Source: Bacillota bacterium LX-D (GTDB taxonomy: Bacteria > Bacillota > DUOV01 > Zhaonellaceae). From it: 64,000 nucleotides of DNA. The notes beneath the pieces were generated by a model. It was not told the origin of the DNA and ran no database searches. It was given only the letters and a program-made list of their open reading frames with translations. The number at the start of each line of letters is the position of its first letter. The first letter of the stretch is position 1. Position numbers and translations under genes: made by a program. Shown piece by piece: positions 16,113 to 26,081 of the stretch. The stretch is from NCBI GenBank assembly GCA_031628995.1, contig JAVLUO010000001.1, positions 1 to 64,000 on the forward strand. Reading direction: 5' to 3'.

Positions 16113-19100
16113 ACATCCCTCCCGAAATGCTGGTAGCCAAGTTCCATCAGTTTCTGTGCGACATCCTTACGGCGTTTCACGATATCCGGCACGTACTTTT
16201 TGATCTCCGGCGAAATAAGCTGCTTGATTATGTATGTGCGGAGTTCCTGCTGCAAGGCTACATTATTCCAGAAGTTAACGGCCTCGGTTTCCTGTTTGAA
16301 GCGGCTCAAAACGTCGTCCGTCAGATTCTTCAACACGCCCATCTGCTCCTCTGACAGTTCCTCAAAAGCCTTCTTGCCGTAAAACTCCGTCTTCAATAGA
16401 CCAAGGAACGGCATTTCATGAGTAGCCTCATATCCGTAGGTGTTTTCTTTTGCACGTCCGGCTTTGATGTCATGGCGCAGCTGTTCAAGAGCCTTACGAA
16501 GTTCAGCCCAGTTGTTCTTGAACTCCTCCAAAATCTGCTCAAGCCTTTCACTCAGTCGGGCATACAGTTCCGGGTCTTTAGGCATATTGATATTGATGAA
16601 CTCACGAACGGCGTACTTGATTTCTTCGCTTACCGCGCGATCACTCTTTTTCTTGTCTTCACCTTTCAGAAAATCATCTGAAAGCAAAGAAATCGGTGCA
16701 ATTTCCATATCCACGCCGTTGACGGTGAGGTATTCCTCAATAATGGCACGGACTTTCTTACTGGCATCCTTGTTGGAGAATCTCGGATTCCTAGTCATCT
16801 TAGCGACGGATTCACGAATGAAAGCCAGCGTCTTATAATCCTCGCTGTACTCCAGCGCAGCAGGATTCGGAAGAACTCGGTCAAACAGGCGGGATATTAC
16901 AGAAAACCGCCCGTTGTATTCTTCGCGCAGTTCCTCGTCAACGCAAAGTTCCTCTATGATATCAGAGGTCTGTGCCAGCGCATATCCGACCTTCTCATTA
17001 AGGAACTGAATAATCTCGTTGTACGCCGTATTTAATGCATCGATATCTTTTGATTTATCACGGAGGGAAGCCATGATCTCATCCCTATCCGCATCTGCAT
17101 AATCGGCAAGTGCGTCCTTGAGGTGGTTTGTAATTCCAACATAATCCACCAGGTAACCGCACTTCTTATTCGCTCCGCAGGTACGGTTTACTCTCGTGAT
17201 CGCCTGCAGGAGATTGTGGTTTGTCAGCTTCTTATCAAGGTACATGACCTGCTCGACAGGAGCGTCAAATCCCGTCAGCAACATAGCTGTTACGATAAGA
17301 ATACCGTAATTGCCATCGCCGCCCTTGAGACCTTTCTCTCCGAACGGAGCCTTAAAGCCATCAATGATCTTTTCGTTTTCGCTTTCGTTGGTGTACTGCT
17401 TCAGATGCTGATCCTCATTCGCGCCACCAGAAGATATGATGCAGGCGGTTTTGAGTTTCTTCAGCTGTTCAATATCGACATGGTTCGGATTGCTGCGCTC
17501 CAGTTCCGCGATCTTTGTAGGCAGAAGAGTGTCAATCGCTTTCTTATAACGATACGCCGCTTCCTTACTGACTCCCACCACCTGCGCTTTGAATCCATTA
17601 GCGAAGACGGTGCTGATATAGTGGTCGAGCATATCGGCAGCTTTCTCTTTTATGACTTCCTCTGCCTCAAGGTATCCTCTGACCGTATATTTGCCGAGAA
17701 TCTCAAGCTGCTCCTCATCATCAAGATATCCGAATATGTCAATGAAGGCATGGTTCATGGCATCGTGATCTGTGATCTCGCTGTCTGTGGCACGGCCTTC
17801 ATATTTTATTTCCACGACAATGCCATCTTCTTCAGCCTGCCGCATTGTATAAGTGTCTATGTAACCGCCGAAGTTATCGATCGTCTTTGTAATCGGAGTT
17901 CCGGTGAATGCGACCTTGACAGAGTTCGGCATACTTTTCCACATATTTGCTGCCAACTCGGAGTATTCGGAACGGTGCGCCTCGTCAATCATTACGAGGA
18001 TGTGTTCATCAGTATTCAGAACGGGGAATGTCGAGACGGAAGTTCTCTGTTCCAAGGAGGCAGATTTCTTCTTGCCCTTTTTGTCCTTGTTCTCTTCAGC
18101 CTCGCCAAATTTATGAACCATCGCGACCGTGACGTCGCTCGCCGTGTTTGCGATAAGTTTCTTCAATCCCTCGATACTGTCCGCCGTATTGACCGCATAC
18201 TTCACTGTCTTTGTTGTCTTAAACATCTGCGTCTGCAGGTCTTTTCGGTCAACGATTAAAACGACCTTATAATTATTCAGGTCAAATGAGTTATACATCT
18301 TACGGATGACAAACATCATCGTGAGGGTTTTGCCTGTACCCTGGGTATGCCAAAGCGTTCCACCTTTTTCTCCTTTGGCGGCAGTGCGCAGACGCTCGAT
18401 GATCTTGGACGCTCCGCGGTACTGCATATAACGGGGAACAAGCTTCACACGGATGCCGTTGTCCTCGTCCTTGTAAGCAATGAAGTTCTGTACAATATCA
18501 AGAAGGTGAGAAGGCTCAAGCATTCCCGCCACGGCTATCTCCTGGGCAGATGGTTTTCCGTTCGGATTGATGTCTCGCAGCTTATATGGATAGGCATCCT
18601 TCCACTCCATAAAATGACTGACGCCGCCAGTAATACTGGAATACCGGCAGTCATGAAAACAGGTGGATATGACTATCTGGTTAAAGTAGAACAGTTCCGG
18701 CACGCCTTCCAGTTCTTCAGCGCCTCTGCGGTTCTGATAACGCATCAGTTGGTCGATGCCCTCCGCCATCGGCTCCGTAATATCCGGTGCTTTGCATTCG
18801 ATTACCACGAGAGGAAGACCGTTCACGAACAGAACGATATCGGGGATGATATACTCCTCTTTTCCGGGAATACGAACCTTGTACTGGCTGATTGCCAGAA
18901 AGTCGTTGTCAGTCGCATCGGGCCCGTCATAGGCATCCACATCCGTCCAGTCGATCAGCCGCACCGGGCAGTTTACCTCGCCAGTTTCCTCATTGTCGGC
19001 CGACAGACCTTCCGTAATGCGGTCGTATACTTCTTCGTTATTTTCAAGAATCTGTCTCAACGGATGTGGATAGTTCTGCACTTGAACGCAAAGATCATCG

Positions 19101-19309
19101 ATCTGCACATCGTTCAACCACGGATTCAAACGCTTTAGAGCAGCTTTCAGGCGCGACAAGATAACAACCTCCGAGAAAGACTCCCGGAAGCTCTTCTGCG
19201 GATCGTGCTTTTCGCTGTCATCCAACTGGACAACTGTCCATCCCAGCTTTTTCAATTGTTCAAGCAGTGGAGTCTCAACATACATCAGTTCAGATGGCCT
19301 TCCTGCCAT
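16109..19309 (-). CDS. hsdR: Type I restriction enzyme, R (endonuclease/translocase) subunit
   Basis: 1066 residues, full length. The N-terminal nuclease domain has D157 and the E171-C-K173 core (PDIVLFVNGLPLVVIECK). The SF2 translocase follows, with Walker A TQGTGKT (322-328), MIDEAHRSEY (Walker B, about 437) and VAFTGTPI. The C-terminal helical part binds the methyltransferase. It cleaves unmethylated DNA away from the recognition site after ATP-driven translocation. Directly downstream of hsdS (13-base gap). Long open frames on the opposite strand are shadows. Confidence 0.95.
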   Translation of the reverse strand: MAGRPSELMYVETPLLEQLKKLGWTVVQLDDSEKHDPQKSFRESFSEVVILSRLKAALKRLNPWLNDVQIDDLCVQVQNYPHPLRQILENNEEVYDRITEGLSADNEETGEVNCPVRLIDWTDVDAYDGPDATDNDFLAISQYKVRIPGKEEYIIPDIVLFVNGLPLVVIECKAPDITEPMAEGIDQLMRYQNRRGAEELEGVPELFYFNQIVISTCFHDCRYSSITGGVSHFMEWKDAYPYKLRDINPNGKPSAQEIAVAGMLEPSHLLDIVQNFIAYKDEDNGIRVKLVPRYMQYRGASKIIERLRTAAKGEKGGTLWHTQGTGKTLTMMFVIRKMYNSFDLNNYKVVLIVDRKDLQTQMFKTTKTVKYAVNTADSIEGLKKLIANTASDVTVAMVHKFGEAEENKDKKGKKKSASLEQRTSVSTFPVLNTDEHILVMIDEAHRSEYSELAANMWKSMPNSVKVAFTGTPITKTIDNFGGYIDTYTMRQAEEDGIVVEIKYEGRATDSEITDHDAMNHAFIDIFGYLDDEEQLEILGKYTVRGYLEAEEVIKEKAADMLDHYISTVFANGFKAQVVGVSKEAAYRYKKAIDTLLPTKIAELERSNPNHVDIEQLKKLKTACIISSGGANEDQHLKQYTNESENEKIIDGFKAPFGEKGLKGGDGNYGILIVTAMLLTGFDAPVEQVMYLDKKLTNHNLLQAITRVNRTCGANKKCGYLVDYVGITNHLKDALADYADADRDEIMASLRDKSKDIDALNTAYNEIIQFLNEKVGYALAQTSDIIEELCVDEELREEYNGRFSVISRLFDRVLPNPAALEYSEDYKTLAFIRESVAKMTRNPRFSNKDASKKVRAIIEEYLTVNGVDMEIAPISLLSDDFLKGEDKKKSDRAVSEEIKYAVREFININMPKDPELYARLSERLEQILEEFKNNWAELRKALEQLRHDIKAGRAKENTYGYEATHEMPFLGLLKTEFYGKKAFEELSEEQMGVLKNLTDDVLSRFKQETEAVNFWNNVALQQELRTYIIKQLISPEIKKYVPDIVKRRKDVAQKLMELGYQHFGRDV

Positions 19310-19322
19310 AAACGCCGCCTCC

Positions 19323-20528
19323 TTATATCATAGTCACGTCTACCAAGCCAAACAGTAAATCATGCATTAGTCCCGCTTTGATACTTTCCATCTTGTTATA
19401 GTACTGTACCTCTCGGTCTATCTTCTCATCTATTATCCTTAGTTTTTCTACGATTGCTTCTTGTTCCGGCTCACTCAATACCGGAACTTTAATTTCAAGA
19501 ATGTTTTTTAAAGGCAACTTTGCCTGAACCTCTCCAACCGTACCACTCGCAATTTCTTTCTGTCCGTACTCCGATTTGAGGAAGTAGTACAAAAACTCAG
19601 GACTATAGCCTTTGATGTTTACAATTTTGGAGCAGTTTTCCGTCAAGTTGGCTTTATCGAGAGTTTCTCCCACAAGAGCAACCGCACCGACAGTTCCGAC
19701 AATAGAAATAATCAAATCACCGGCATCTACTATGTATCTCGAAATCTTGTGAAAATCCGATTCCTCCACATACATGAAATCGTCCGTTAATTCCACAACC
19801 TTCGGTTTTGTCATATCTCTAACGCGGATGTATGGGTGCGCTGTTTTAGCAATCGTCAATTCGGAGCCTTTAGGGACGCGCTTGCCACCAAGTGCATTAG
19901 CAAAAGTTCCCATTTTAACAGTATTCTGATCCTCGATACTGTCGGTAAGTATATCTTGAACAACACCTTTCATTAGAGATGTGTACTTCTCGATTAAATC
20001 CCGCGTCTTATCAATAACATCATCAATAGACTCCAGCACCTCCACGATTCTCTTCTGTGTCGGCACATCAGGAGCCTCAAATACAAACTTATAAAAATTT
20101 CCCTGTGTCAGTCCTTTGATGGTCGTTCCCGTGAGAATGTTTTTCATAAAATCCGTAAAGATGTATGAGTTCAGAACATAGTACAGATATTCAGGCTCGA
20201 CAGAGCCGTCCTTTGAACGCACCAAGAAGATATGGCTGTTAAGGGTAGCCTGCTCTGGGCAATCTACCACAAAAGCGGTTTTTCCAACGGTACCATCTTT
20301 TGTCACCAGCAGGTCATTCTCTCGAAGTTGGATGCCCTTGTCCTGTTCAAAACGGTCAACAGAAACATGATAACAGTCATCCCAATTGATTCTGCCATTG
20401 ATGAAATCCCATCCGGTTACAAGATAGGCTCCCTCTGTCCTGAATTCATCTGACCGCAGTCCTTGCCAACCGATACGTGCCCGCAGGGAAAAGCAGTCAA
20501 TCAATGTATGCTTTGTCATGGAGGTCAT
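19323..20528 (-). CDS. hsdS: Type I restriction enzyme, specificity subunit
   Basis: 401 residues with two target-recognition domains. The first runs about residues 10-160 (with [11 protein letters not shown] and [14 protein letters not shown]). The second runs about 200-360 ([27 protein letters not shown]). Each is followed by the central or C-terminal conserved helix ([20 protein letters not shown] and [19 protein letters not shown]). It sets the bipartite DNA sequence recognised by the complex. The start overlaps the hsdM stop by ATGA. Confidence 0.93.
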   Translation of the reverse strand: MTSMTKHTLIDCFSLRARIGWQGLRSDEFRTEGAYLVTGWDFINGRINWDDCYHVSVDRFEQDKGIQLRENDLLVTKDGTVGKTAFVVDCPEQATLNSHIFLVRSKDGSVEPEYLYYVLNSYIFTDFMKNILTGTTIKGLTQGNFYKFVFEAPDVPTQKRIVEVLESIDDVIDKTRDLIEKYTSLMKGVVQDILTDSIEDQNTVKMGTFANALGGKRVPKGSELTIAKTAHPYIRVRDMTKPKVVELTDDFMYVEESDFHKISRYIVDAGDLIISIVGTVGAVALVGETLDKANLTENCSKIVNIKGYSPEFLYYFLKSEYGQKEIASGTVGEVQAKLPLKNILEIKVPVLSEPEQEAIVEKLRIIDEKIDREVQYYNKMESIKAGLMHDLLFGLVDVTMI

Positions 20529-23092
20529 ATGTTCGCCTCCTTTTTCGGGATATAGCCAAACTTCTCCAGGAAGCTGTTCAGCTTATCCTCAGCTTTCATT
20601 CTCTCATCTAGAAGCGTGGTGACGGAAACATAGTATTTCTCCCACAGCTTATTGACCGCACGGATGGTTTTTTGCACCTCAGCAGAAAGATAAGCATCCA
20701 GTTCTTCCACAAATCCATCATAGAGAAGCTGCATTACAAGGTCTTCACACTGCTCTTCAGTTAGTTTTTCTCGGATGGCGTCGATCTTTATCTGAAGTTC
20801 GGATTCCTTCTTTTTGACGTCTCTATTCAGACGATTCTTTTCCTTTTTGAGAGTGGCGATCTGTTTCAAAGAAGCCTTTGCCTCATCTGTTCCAAGGCCT
20901 TTGAGGTAGGACTCCACTTCCTTGACGGACGGCTCATTCGGTTCTTTCTCCTCATCGTCTTCTTCGGAATCATCGTCATCGGTTTCCATTTCGATAGATG
21001 CAATATAAGCCATCAGGTCAGCCAAAGCATTTTCCGCTTCATCACGAATCTTGCGCAGTTCGTTCAGTTCGTCTACAAAATACTCTGATGCGATCTTATC
21101 ATCGCTGACCAGTGAGGCAACAAAGCCCTCGGAACTAATGGTCTTAAACACATTCTTTATGCGGATAACTTCCTTTACATCAACCTTTGTTTCTTTGCCC
21201 TCAACAGACTGCTCGATCTCTGTGTATTCGCGAACGGTATAGCTGTGTTCCCACCAGTTGGCGAACACTCCCTGGCATTGGAACTGATCCAGGATGCCGA
21301 TTGGTTCAAGCGTCTCCACGAGCAGGTTGGTGTACTTGATGGCAAACTCTGCAATGCCCATATCGGTATGGACACTATTGATGGCAGGTGCAGCCTCTTT
21401 CCAGAACCCCTCGAACGCGCCGTGCATCCGCTCCTTTGCACCGAGGACGCCCGCGTGTTCAGAAATGTAGGATTTTATCAATCGCTTCGTGGCGCATCTC
21501 TCCAGAAAGTCGGAGTATCCGTCTCCTCTGTCTGAGAAAATGTCCGAAGGAGCAATGTCGTATTTCGCAAGCAGACCGTTTAGAGCATCGATCTCCACAT
21601 TTGGCACTCCACCGAGCATATGCGCACGGACATCATGCGGCTCTTGCGCGGGTGAGTTATCGACATAACGGCTAATGTTCAGATTGGCATCGTTCGTCTT
21701 TTCATCAAGGATATCGTCAATCTTTACGATTTTGGAATATCCGGGAACCTCGACCATGTTGTCGAACACCCAGACGATTTTCTCGGTATCCTCGGGGCGC
21801 AGGAAGTTCTGATTCTTTCCTTCGCCGTACTCTGCGTCAGCATTGATGATCAGTATCTTGCCCTCAAGTTTCTTCGGCTTTTTCTTGTTGATGACCAAGA
21901 GACAGGTGGGTATGGTGGTGCCGTAGAACAGATTCGGCGGCAAGCTAATAATCGCCTGAACGATGTCCTGCTTGTCGGTGAGGATTCCCTTACGGATGGT
22001 CTTCTCTGCACCACCACGGAACAGAACACCGTGAGGCATAACAGTTATCATCATACCGTCCGGCTTTGTGCTGGCAATCATGTGCTGCACAAACATTAAA
22101 TCGCCCTTTTTGCCCGTCTGCGGAGCCCAGCCGTATACGAAACGATTCTGACACTTCATCTTGTCGTTCTTTGTATAGTTCTGCGAGAACGGAGGATTGG
22201 CGATTACACGATCAAACTGACGTACCGAGCCGTTCTTCTGCCAGTAGGGGTCCATCAGTGTGTCCCCATGCTGAATGTCGGCATCCTTGATGTCGTGCAT
22301 GATCATGTTCATCTTACAAATCGACCATACCGTCGCAGCGTCATCCTGTCCGAACAGTGCCAGCTTGCGACCGTCGCCGCCTTGCTCCTCGACATACTGT
22401 TTACTTTGGATGAGCATACCACCGCTGCCGACCGTAGGATCGTAGATTTCCATATTCTCCTGCGGCTTAATGATTCGCACCATTAGTTGAACGACCGTTG
22501 ACGGCGTATAAAATTCTCCGCCTTTCTTTCCGGCAGAGTCTGCAAAGTTCTTAATCATGTATTCATAGGCTGCTCCAAGCAGGTCTGGGAATACAAAATT
22601 GTCATTCGTCAGCTTATGCTTATTGAAGTGCCATATAAGCTGCACCAGGCGCTCGTTCGTAATAATCTGCTTGTTCTTGACCTTTTTTGCGAAGTCAATG
22701 TTCTTCAAAACGCCATCAAGCTGGCTGTTTTCCTTCTCTATGGCAACAAGGGCGCGTTTCAGCTTGGCGGCCACATCCACCTTGACATGGAGCAGTCCTG
22801 TCCAGCCGTCGCCGTTATCCTCACACTCCCAGCGCGCCTCACGAGGTACAAAGAAAGTACTACCGTAAGAAGTCTTATCCTCAAGGAAATCTTCCAGTTC
22901 TTCCGGCGTCAAATCATCCTTATATTCCGCTTCTAGTTCCTTGCGTTTCTGTGCAAAGTTATCTGAAAGCCTCTTCAGAAAAAGCATCCCGAAGATGTAC
23001 TCCTTAAACTCAGAAGCGTCCATTTTGCCACGGAGAATATCTGCCGCTTTCAACAGATGGCTTTCCAATTGAGATATTGTTAATTTAGGCAT
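20525..23092 (-). CDS. hsdM: Type I restriction enzyme, N6-adenine methyltransferase subunit
   Basis: 855 residues, longer than the usual 500-550. The catalytic part has GEFYTP (192-197), the SAM motif DPTVGSGG (218-225) and NPPF (299-302). From about residue 490 there is an extra 350-residue C-terminal region. It contains an acidic linker ([17 protein letters not shown], about 690-710) and a long coiled coil ([19 protein letters not shown]). The extension may serve complex assembly or DNA contact. First subunit gene of the operon, after immA. Confidence 0.94.
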   Translation of the reverse strand: MPKLTISQLESHLLKAADILRGKMDASEFKEYIFGMLFLKRLSDNFAQKRKELEAEYKDDLTPEELEDFLEDKTSYGSTFFVPREARWECEDNGDGWTGLLHVKVDVAAKLKRALVAIEKENSQLDGVLKNIDFAKKVKNKQIITNERLVQLIWHFNKHKLTNDNFVFPDLLGAAYEYMIKNFADSAGKKGGEFYTPSTVVQLMVRIIKPQENMEIYDPTVGSGGMLIQSKQYVEEQGGDGRKLALFGQDDAATVWSICKMNMIMHDIKDADIQHGDTLMDPYWQKNGSVRQFDRVIANPPFSQNYTKNDKMKCQNRFVYGWAPQTGKKGDLMFVQHMIASTKPDGMMITVMPHGVLFRGGAEKTIRKGILTDKQDIVQAIISLPPNLFYGTTIPTCLLVINKKKPKKLEGKILIINADAEYGEGKNQNFLRPEDTEKIVWVFDNMVEVPGYSKIVKIDDILDEKTNDANLNISRYVDNSPAQEPHDVRAHMLGGVPNVEIDALNGLLAKYDIAPSDIFSDRGDGYSDFLERCATKRLIKSYISEHAGVLGAKERMHGAFEGFWKEAAPAINSVHTDMGIAEFAIKYTNLLVETLEPIGILDQFQCQGVFANWWEHSYTVREYTEIEQSVEGKETKVDVKEVIRIKNVFKTISSEGFVASLVSDDKIASEYFVDELNELRKIRDEAENALADLMAYIASIEMETDDDDSEEDDEEKEPNEPSVKEVESYLKGLGTDEAKASLKQIATLKKEKNRLNRDVKKKESELQIKIDAIREKLTEEQCEDLVMQLLYDGFVEELDAYLSAEVQKTIRAVNKLWEKYYVSVTTLLDERMKAEDKLNSFLEKFGYIPKKEANI

Positions 23093-23115
23093 GATAAATT
23101 CTCCCTTACGTTTTT

Positions 23116-24084
23116 TTAGCCGTCAGACGGCTTTGTGCGTATCTTGGCGGCATACGCCGATACGCGCTTAACACAGGAATCGGAGTAACTTTGCAGAGCT
23201 TCAAGAATTATGCCTTCATTCTTCACTACAAAATCCACATTTCCTGCATCTTTCACAAATACAACCATATTCTCACAGTCGTATAGGGCCAGGCTGCCCT
23301 CAAGAGCAGCATACAGTTCCTTTTCGAGTTTCCACTTCCTGATTGCCATTAGCGTGAAACTCCAATAAGCACATTCTATATAATCATCAAACTCTTCATC
23401 AATCTCCAGGTTATCGTATTCCAGCGAGGTTACTTCCGTCCCGTTAAATTCGTTGATGAAGCGAAAGAACAGGCGATGCAGGACATCCTCTTCCTTTATC
23501 GGGAATGGCAACTTTTTCCCGCTTTTCAACAGCCGCAGTTCCTCCATGCAATTATCCGATGCCTGTCCCGATAAATCACACAGTTCCATAAAGTCCACCT
23601 TTGACTGGATAGACGGCAGCCTGATTATTATGGTCATAGGCGCCAGGAGATTGACGGCAAATGTATCTGCCTCCCGTTCCAGTACCTTGTACTCCTGCTC
23701 CGACAGACTTCCGCGACACAAAGCCGTGGCCTCAAACGAGGTCAGGTGTCCAAGCACGATGTGTCCTATCTCATGCGCTATCGTCCATCGTATCCGTTGG
23801 TAATTCTCAACACGGTCATCATAAACGACCAGATAGTCTGCTTGTCCCCGTAAATGCTGTGTCTTTGCATCTGCGCTTTCTTTGTCGATAAAGAGAGGAT
23901 CATCATCGTGGCAGTTGTCTCTTAAGTCCGTCCATTTGCATATATGGACATTCGGAAGCATTGCTGCGACCTTCCAAGGATCAACAGGCAGTCTGTCGAT
24001 TTCCAGCTCGCATAGTAATCGATAGGCTCGTTGCCTTGCATATGCATAACGCGGCTGATCAGGTATCTGATTTCTTCTTTGCAT
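23116..24084 (-). CDS. ImmA/IrrE family metallopeptidase
   Basis: 322 residues. Zinc motif HEIGH at 104-108 ([14 protein letters not shown]), with the downstream glutamate in [14 protein letters not shown]. ImmA-type enzymes cleave their partner Xre repressor to switch on mobile elements; IrrE-type relatives cleave DdrO. Its start overlaps the upstream Xre gene by 26 bases, the standard repressor/anti-repressor pair arrangement. The C-terminal 150 residues have no clear match and could be a sensing region. Confidence 0.9.
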   Translation of the reverse strand: MQRRNQIPDQPRYAYARQRAYRLLCELEIDRLPVDPWKVAAMLPNVHICKWTDLRDNCHDDDPLFIDKESADAKTQHLRGQADYLVVYDDRVENYQRIRWTIAHEIGHIVLGHLTSFEATALCRGSLSEQEYKVLEREADTFAVNLLAPMTIIIRLPSIQSKVDFMELCDLSGQASDNCMEELRLLKSGKKLPFPIKEEDVLHRLFFRFINEFNGTEVTSLEYDNLEIDEEFDDYIECAYWSFTLMAIRKWKLEKELYAALEGSLALYDCENMVVFVKDAGNVDFVVKNEGIILEALQSYSDSCVKRVSAYAAKIRTKPSDG

Positions 24085-24460
24085 AGTCCAGATACATTTC
24101 GACCTGTCTCACGAGCTCATCGTACTGCGAATCTTTCAAATCGCTGTTTCGAGAAAGACCGTCAACGATTTTCTGCGCAGTTTCCTGCTGCTTTCTGGTC
24201 TTTAAGTCAGGGAACACGCGTTCAATCAACGGAGTGCTTTCACCGTCGGTCTTGTAGCCGGCGAGCACAAGAATATCGTCCTGGGGAATGCCTAATGCAT
24301 CCGCTAAAGCAATGAGCATAGGCACAGACGGATTCTGTCTTTCGCCATTTTCAATTCGATGCACCTCGGAATGACTGATGCCTGCCTTTTCTGCAAGTGC
24401 TCTCTTGGACATTCCCTTTGCTAATCGGCGCTCTTTTATAACTTCACCTACATTGCTCAT
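24059..24460 (-). CDS. Xre-family phage-type repressor (ImmR/cI-like)
   Basis: 133 residues. N-terminal helix-turn-helix: VIKERRLAKGMSKRALAEKA, then GISHSEVHRIENGERQNPSV. The C-terminal part probably interacts with the ImmA-type protease encoded next. I start at ATG 24460, preceded by AAGGAGGTG; the open frame extends to 24517 but would cross the -10 region. Its own promoter (-35 TTGCCT, 17 bases, -10 TATAAT) contains the palindrome GTTGCC-AAAA-GGCAAC, so autoregulation is likely. It is the probable master repressor of the prophage. Confidence 0.88.
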   Translation of the reverse strand: MSNVGEVIKERRLAKGMSKRALAEKAGISHSEVHRIENGERQNPSVPMLIALADALGIPQDDILVLAGYKTDGESTPLIERVFPDLKTRKQQETAQKIVDGLSRNSDLKDSQYDELVRQVEMYLDYAKKKSDT

Positions 24461-24485
24461 TTCGTTCTGCACCTCCTTGTCACTT

Positions 24486-24514
24486 ATTATATCACAAGCG
24501 TTGCCAAAAGGCAA
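24486..24514 (-). promoter_or_regulatory. Promoter of the Xre/ImmA/restriction operon
   Basis: Minus strand: -35 TTGCCT at 24514-24509 and -10 TATAAT at 24491-24486, with a 17-base spacer. The -35 lies inside the palindromic operator. It drives leftward transcription of the lysogeny and defence genes. Confidence 0.7.
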
Positions 24515-24515
24515 C
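24500..24515. promoter_or_regulatory. Repressor operator palindrome
   Basis: GTTGCCAAAAGGCAAC: 6-bp perfect arms around AAAA. A half-site-rich second copy (ATTGCCTTTTGGATT) lies at 24531-24545, between the divergent promoters. Both fit binding by the neighbouring Xre repressor. Confidence 0.65.
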
Positions 24516-24580
24516 ACTTTTTAGAAATAAATTGCCTTTTGGATTAAAGTCTCTTTGAGGGTACATTTATTGCGACGGTG

Positions 24581-24609
24581 TTGACATTTGGAAACATAGG
24601 TGGTATAAT
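24581..24609 (+). promoter_or_regulatory. Early (rightward) phage promoter
   Basis: TTGACA at 24581-24586, 17-base spacer, TATAAT at 24604-24609: a perfect sigma-A-type consensus. It faces the plus-strand phage genes and lies beside the repressor operators. Confidence 0.8.
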
Positions 24610-24642
24610 TTGCATATATCATGTAAGAAAGGAGGCTGAAGC

Positions 24643-25062
24643 ATGAATCCTAATATCGACAGGATTAAGGAACTGATGGTGGCCAAGCAATGGTCAGCAA
24701 GCGAACTGGCAAGGCAGATGGGAGTATCCCGATCTGAAACCACAAGACTACTTAACGGAAAACGAAACGGCGGAAACAAGGTGATAAGCGGGCTAATCAA
24801 GGCTTTCCCAGATGAGTCTTTGGAATCACTCTTTTTTTTGCCCACAATGTACCCCAATGTCAACTCAAGTGCAAATGATGTTGCCGTTAAGAAACCGCCT
24901 GGCACACACCAACCCATCCCGGTTAAACATCCAGATGCTCATCAACTGGCTTGCACTGTTAATGAGGATGACGGGCTGGTCGAAATCAAGCAAGGCAAGT
25001 ACATAACCACGCTTGTTATTCCTCCCGGTTCGGTAAGCATCAAGTATAGTACAAACAATTAA
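24643..25062 (+). CDS. Small phage HTH regulator
   Basis: 139 residues. Helix-turn-helix in the first 50: RIKELMVAKQWSASELARQM, then GVSRSETTRLLNGKRNGG. The rest (HQLACTVNEDDGLVEIKQGK) is an unassigned C-domain. AAAGGAGG precedes the ATG. As the first rightward gene, divergent from the Xre repressor, it occupies the place of a Cro-like or early activator protein. Confidence 0.8.
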   Translation: MNPNIDRIKELMVAKQWSASELARQMGVSRSETTRLLNGKRNGGNKVISGLIKAFPDESLESLFFLPTMYPNVNSSANDVAVKKPPGTHQPIPVKHPDAHQLACTVNEDDGLVEIKQGKYITTLVIPPGSVSIKYSTNN

Positions 25063-25089
25063 ACAACTGGATTTCCGCCAGACCGCAAT

Positions 25090-25135
25090 ACGGCAGAGCG
25101 AAACGACCATCTTGGTAGTTTCCCTGCCGTTTTTT
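25090..25135 (+). terminator. Rho-independent terminator after the early HTH gene
   Basis: ACGGCAG...GAAAC (25090-25104) pairs with GTTTC-C-CTGCCGT (25118-25130), followed by a run of T. Distal phage genes would need read-through or another promoter. Confidence 0.7.
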
Positions 25136-25201
25136 GTGTCTTTGCGGACATCAGTACGGCTCCTGGCGGATTCCACAACGGATCTGAAAGGAGCCAAACA
25201 A

Positions 25202-25726
25202 ATGAAAATCAACGACAACCAAAGTCAAACCCGTATCTACAAAATCTACCTGCCCCATGAAAAGAAGTGGGTCGAAGTTACCGAAACACAGTACTACGCC
25301 TACTACCGCGACATCTGGGCTACAAGAAAACGCGCCCAAGCACATCGCCAATGCATGTGCCCAAAGGACAAGCATTGGCTGTGTGATGGCGACTGCCTCA
25401 TCTGTCCATTCCATGCACCGGGAGACAGCCTATCCCTTGACCTTACCTATGAAAACAGCGACGGCGAGGCTTTCTCCATGCTGGACAAGCTCGCCGATTC
25501 AAGCGCCAGTATCGAAGATGTCGTTACCGATCAGATCGTATTGGACATGCTTTTTCAGCGTCTCGCTGAAATCATGCCTGAAGCCCACCGTATTGGCGAC
25601 CTGCGTATGGCCGGAATGTCCGATGCGGAGATAGCTGACAAAATCGGTGTCCCACGTACTACATTTCTTTCACGCCTGAAAAAGGCCAAAGAACTCCTGC
25701 AGCGCGAATACCCGGACCTATTCTAA
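25202..25726 (+). CDS. Sigma-70 region-4-like phage transcription factor
   Basis: 174 residues. The N-terminal half has a cysteine cluster (QCMCPKDKHWLCDGDCLICP) that could bind zinc. The C-terminal half (about 110-174) is a sigma region 4 helix-turn-helix: IEDVVTDQIVLDMLFQRL and SDAEIADKIGVPRTTFLSRL. Common in clostridial prophages, where it is listed as a sigma-like factor; its promoters are not known. I start at ATG 25202 (AAAGGAGCC upstream) rather than at the upstream in-frame ATG 25112, which sits inside the terminator. Confidence 0.8.
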   Translation: MKINDNQSQTRIYKIYLPHEKKWVEVTETQYYAYYRDIWATRKRAQAHRQCMCPKDKHWLCDGDCLICPFHAPGDSLSLDLTYENSDGEAFSMLDKLADSSASIEDVVTDQIVLDMLFQRLAEIMPEAHRIGDLRMAGMSDAEIADKIGVPRTTFLSRLKKAKELLQREYPDLF

Positions 25727-25733
25727 ATCCTAC

Positions 25734-25771
25734 ATCTCCGGCCGTCCCATAAAACGGTCGGAGATTTTTTT
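25734..25771 (+). terminator. Rho-independent terminator after the sigma-like gene
   Basis: ATCTCCGGCCGT (25734-25745) pairs with ACGGTCGGAGAT (25754-25765) with one mismatch, followed by TTTTTT. It precedes the first copy of the anti-SD leader element. Confidence 0.8.
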
Positions 25772-25789
25772 CAAAATATTTTCGTTTCC

Positions 25790-25866
25790 TTCGTCAAAAC
25801 GGACTCCTCACCTCCAGTGAGTAGTGGAAAGAGCAAAAACGATAACCGCTCCTTCCAAGGAGGTGA
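25790..25866 (+). promoter_or_regulatory. Anti-Shine-Dalgarno leader element, copy 1
   Basis: Shares TTCGTCAAAACGG and CACCTCCAGTG-GTAGTG with copies at 30318 and 62014. TCACCTCC (25808-25815) is perfectly complementary to GGAGGTGA (25859-25866), the ribosome-binding site of the gene at 25872. CTCAC-CTCCA-GTGAG can form a competing local hairpin. This suggests translational control by base pairing. Confidence 0.55.
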
Positions 25867-25871
25867 ACGAG

Positions 25872-26081
25872 ATGAACGGAACCGATACCCGGACTCGCGC
25901 TGTAGACGGAGAGCTCATAGAAGTTTTGACCGCAATCAGTGTAGTGTCCAAACGTCTGGCAAGAAAACTCATAATACTTGCCGATCAGAGTCAACACATG
26001 GAAGGAGGAAAAGCAGATGAGCAAAATGAACGAAATGGCTGCGTCTATCGAAGAACTGCGCAACGCTGCTGCCGCTATTAA
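25872..26081 (+). CDS. Small phage protein of unknown function
   Basis: 69 residues: begins MNGTDTRTRAVDGELIEVLT and continues with a basic helical stretch (VVSKRLARKLIILAD). AAGGAGGTG lies 6 bases before the ATG, complementary to the leader element upstream. The C-terminal 20 residues overlap the next gene in another frame and may be poorly constrained. Function unknown. Confidence 0.6.
   Translation: MNGTDTRTRAVDGELIEVLTAISVVSKRLARKLIILADQSQHMEGGKADEQNERNGCVYRRTAQRCCRY

Noticed and set aside
15489-16136. 215-codon plus-strand frame opposite the YgjP-type peptidase
   Set aside because: The opposite strand encodes an unmistakable HELSH metallopeptidase; this is a shadow.
17123-18259. 378-codon open frame on the plus strand opposite hsdR (also 18347-19138)
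   Set aside because: It lies wholly antisense to a clear, full-length HsdR with all motifs. Its translation is rich in Arg, Cys and His and lacks any domain or ribosome-binding site.
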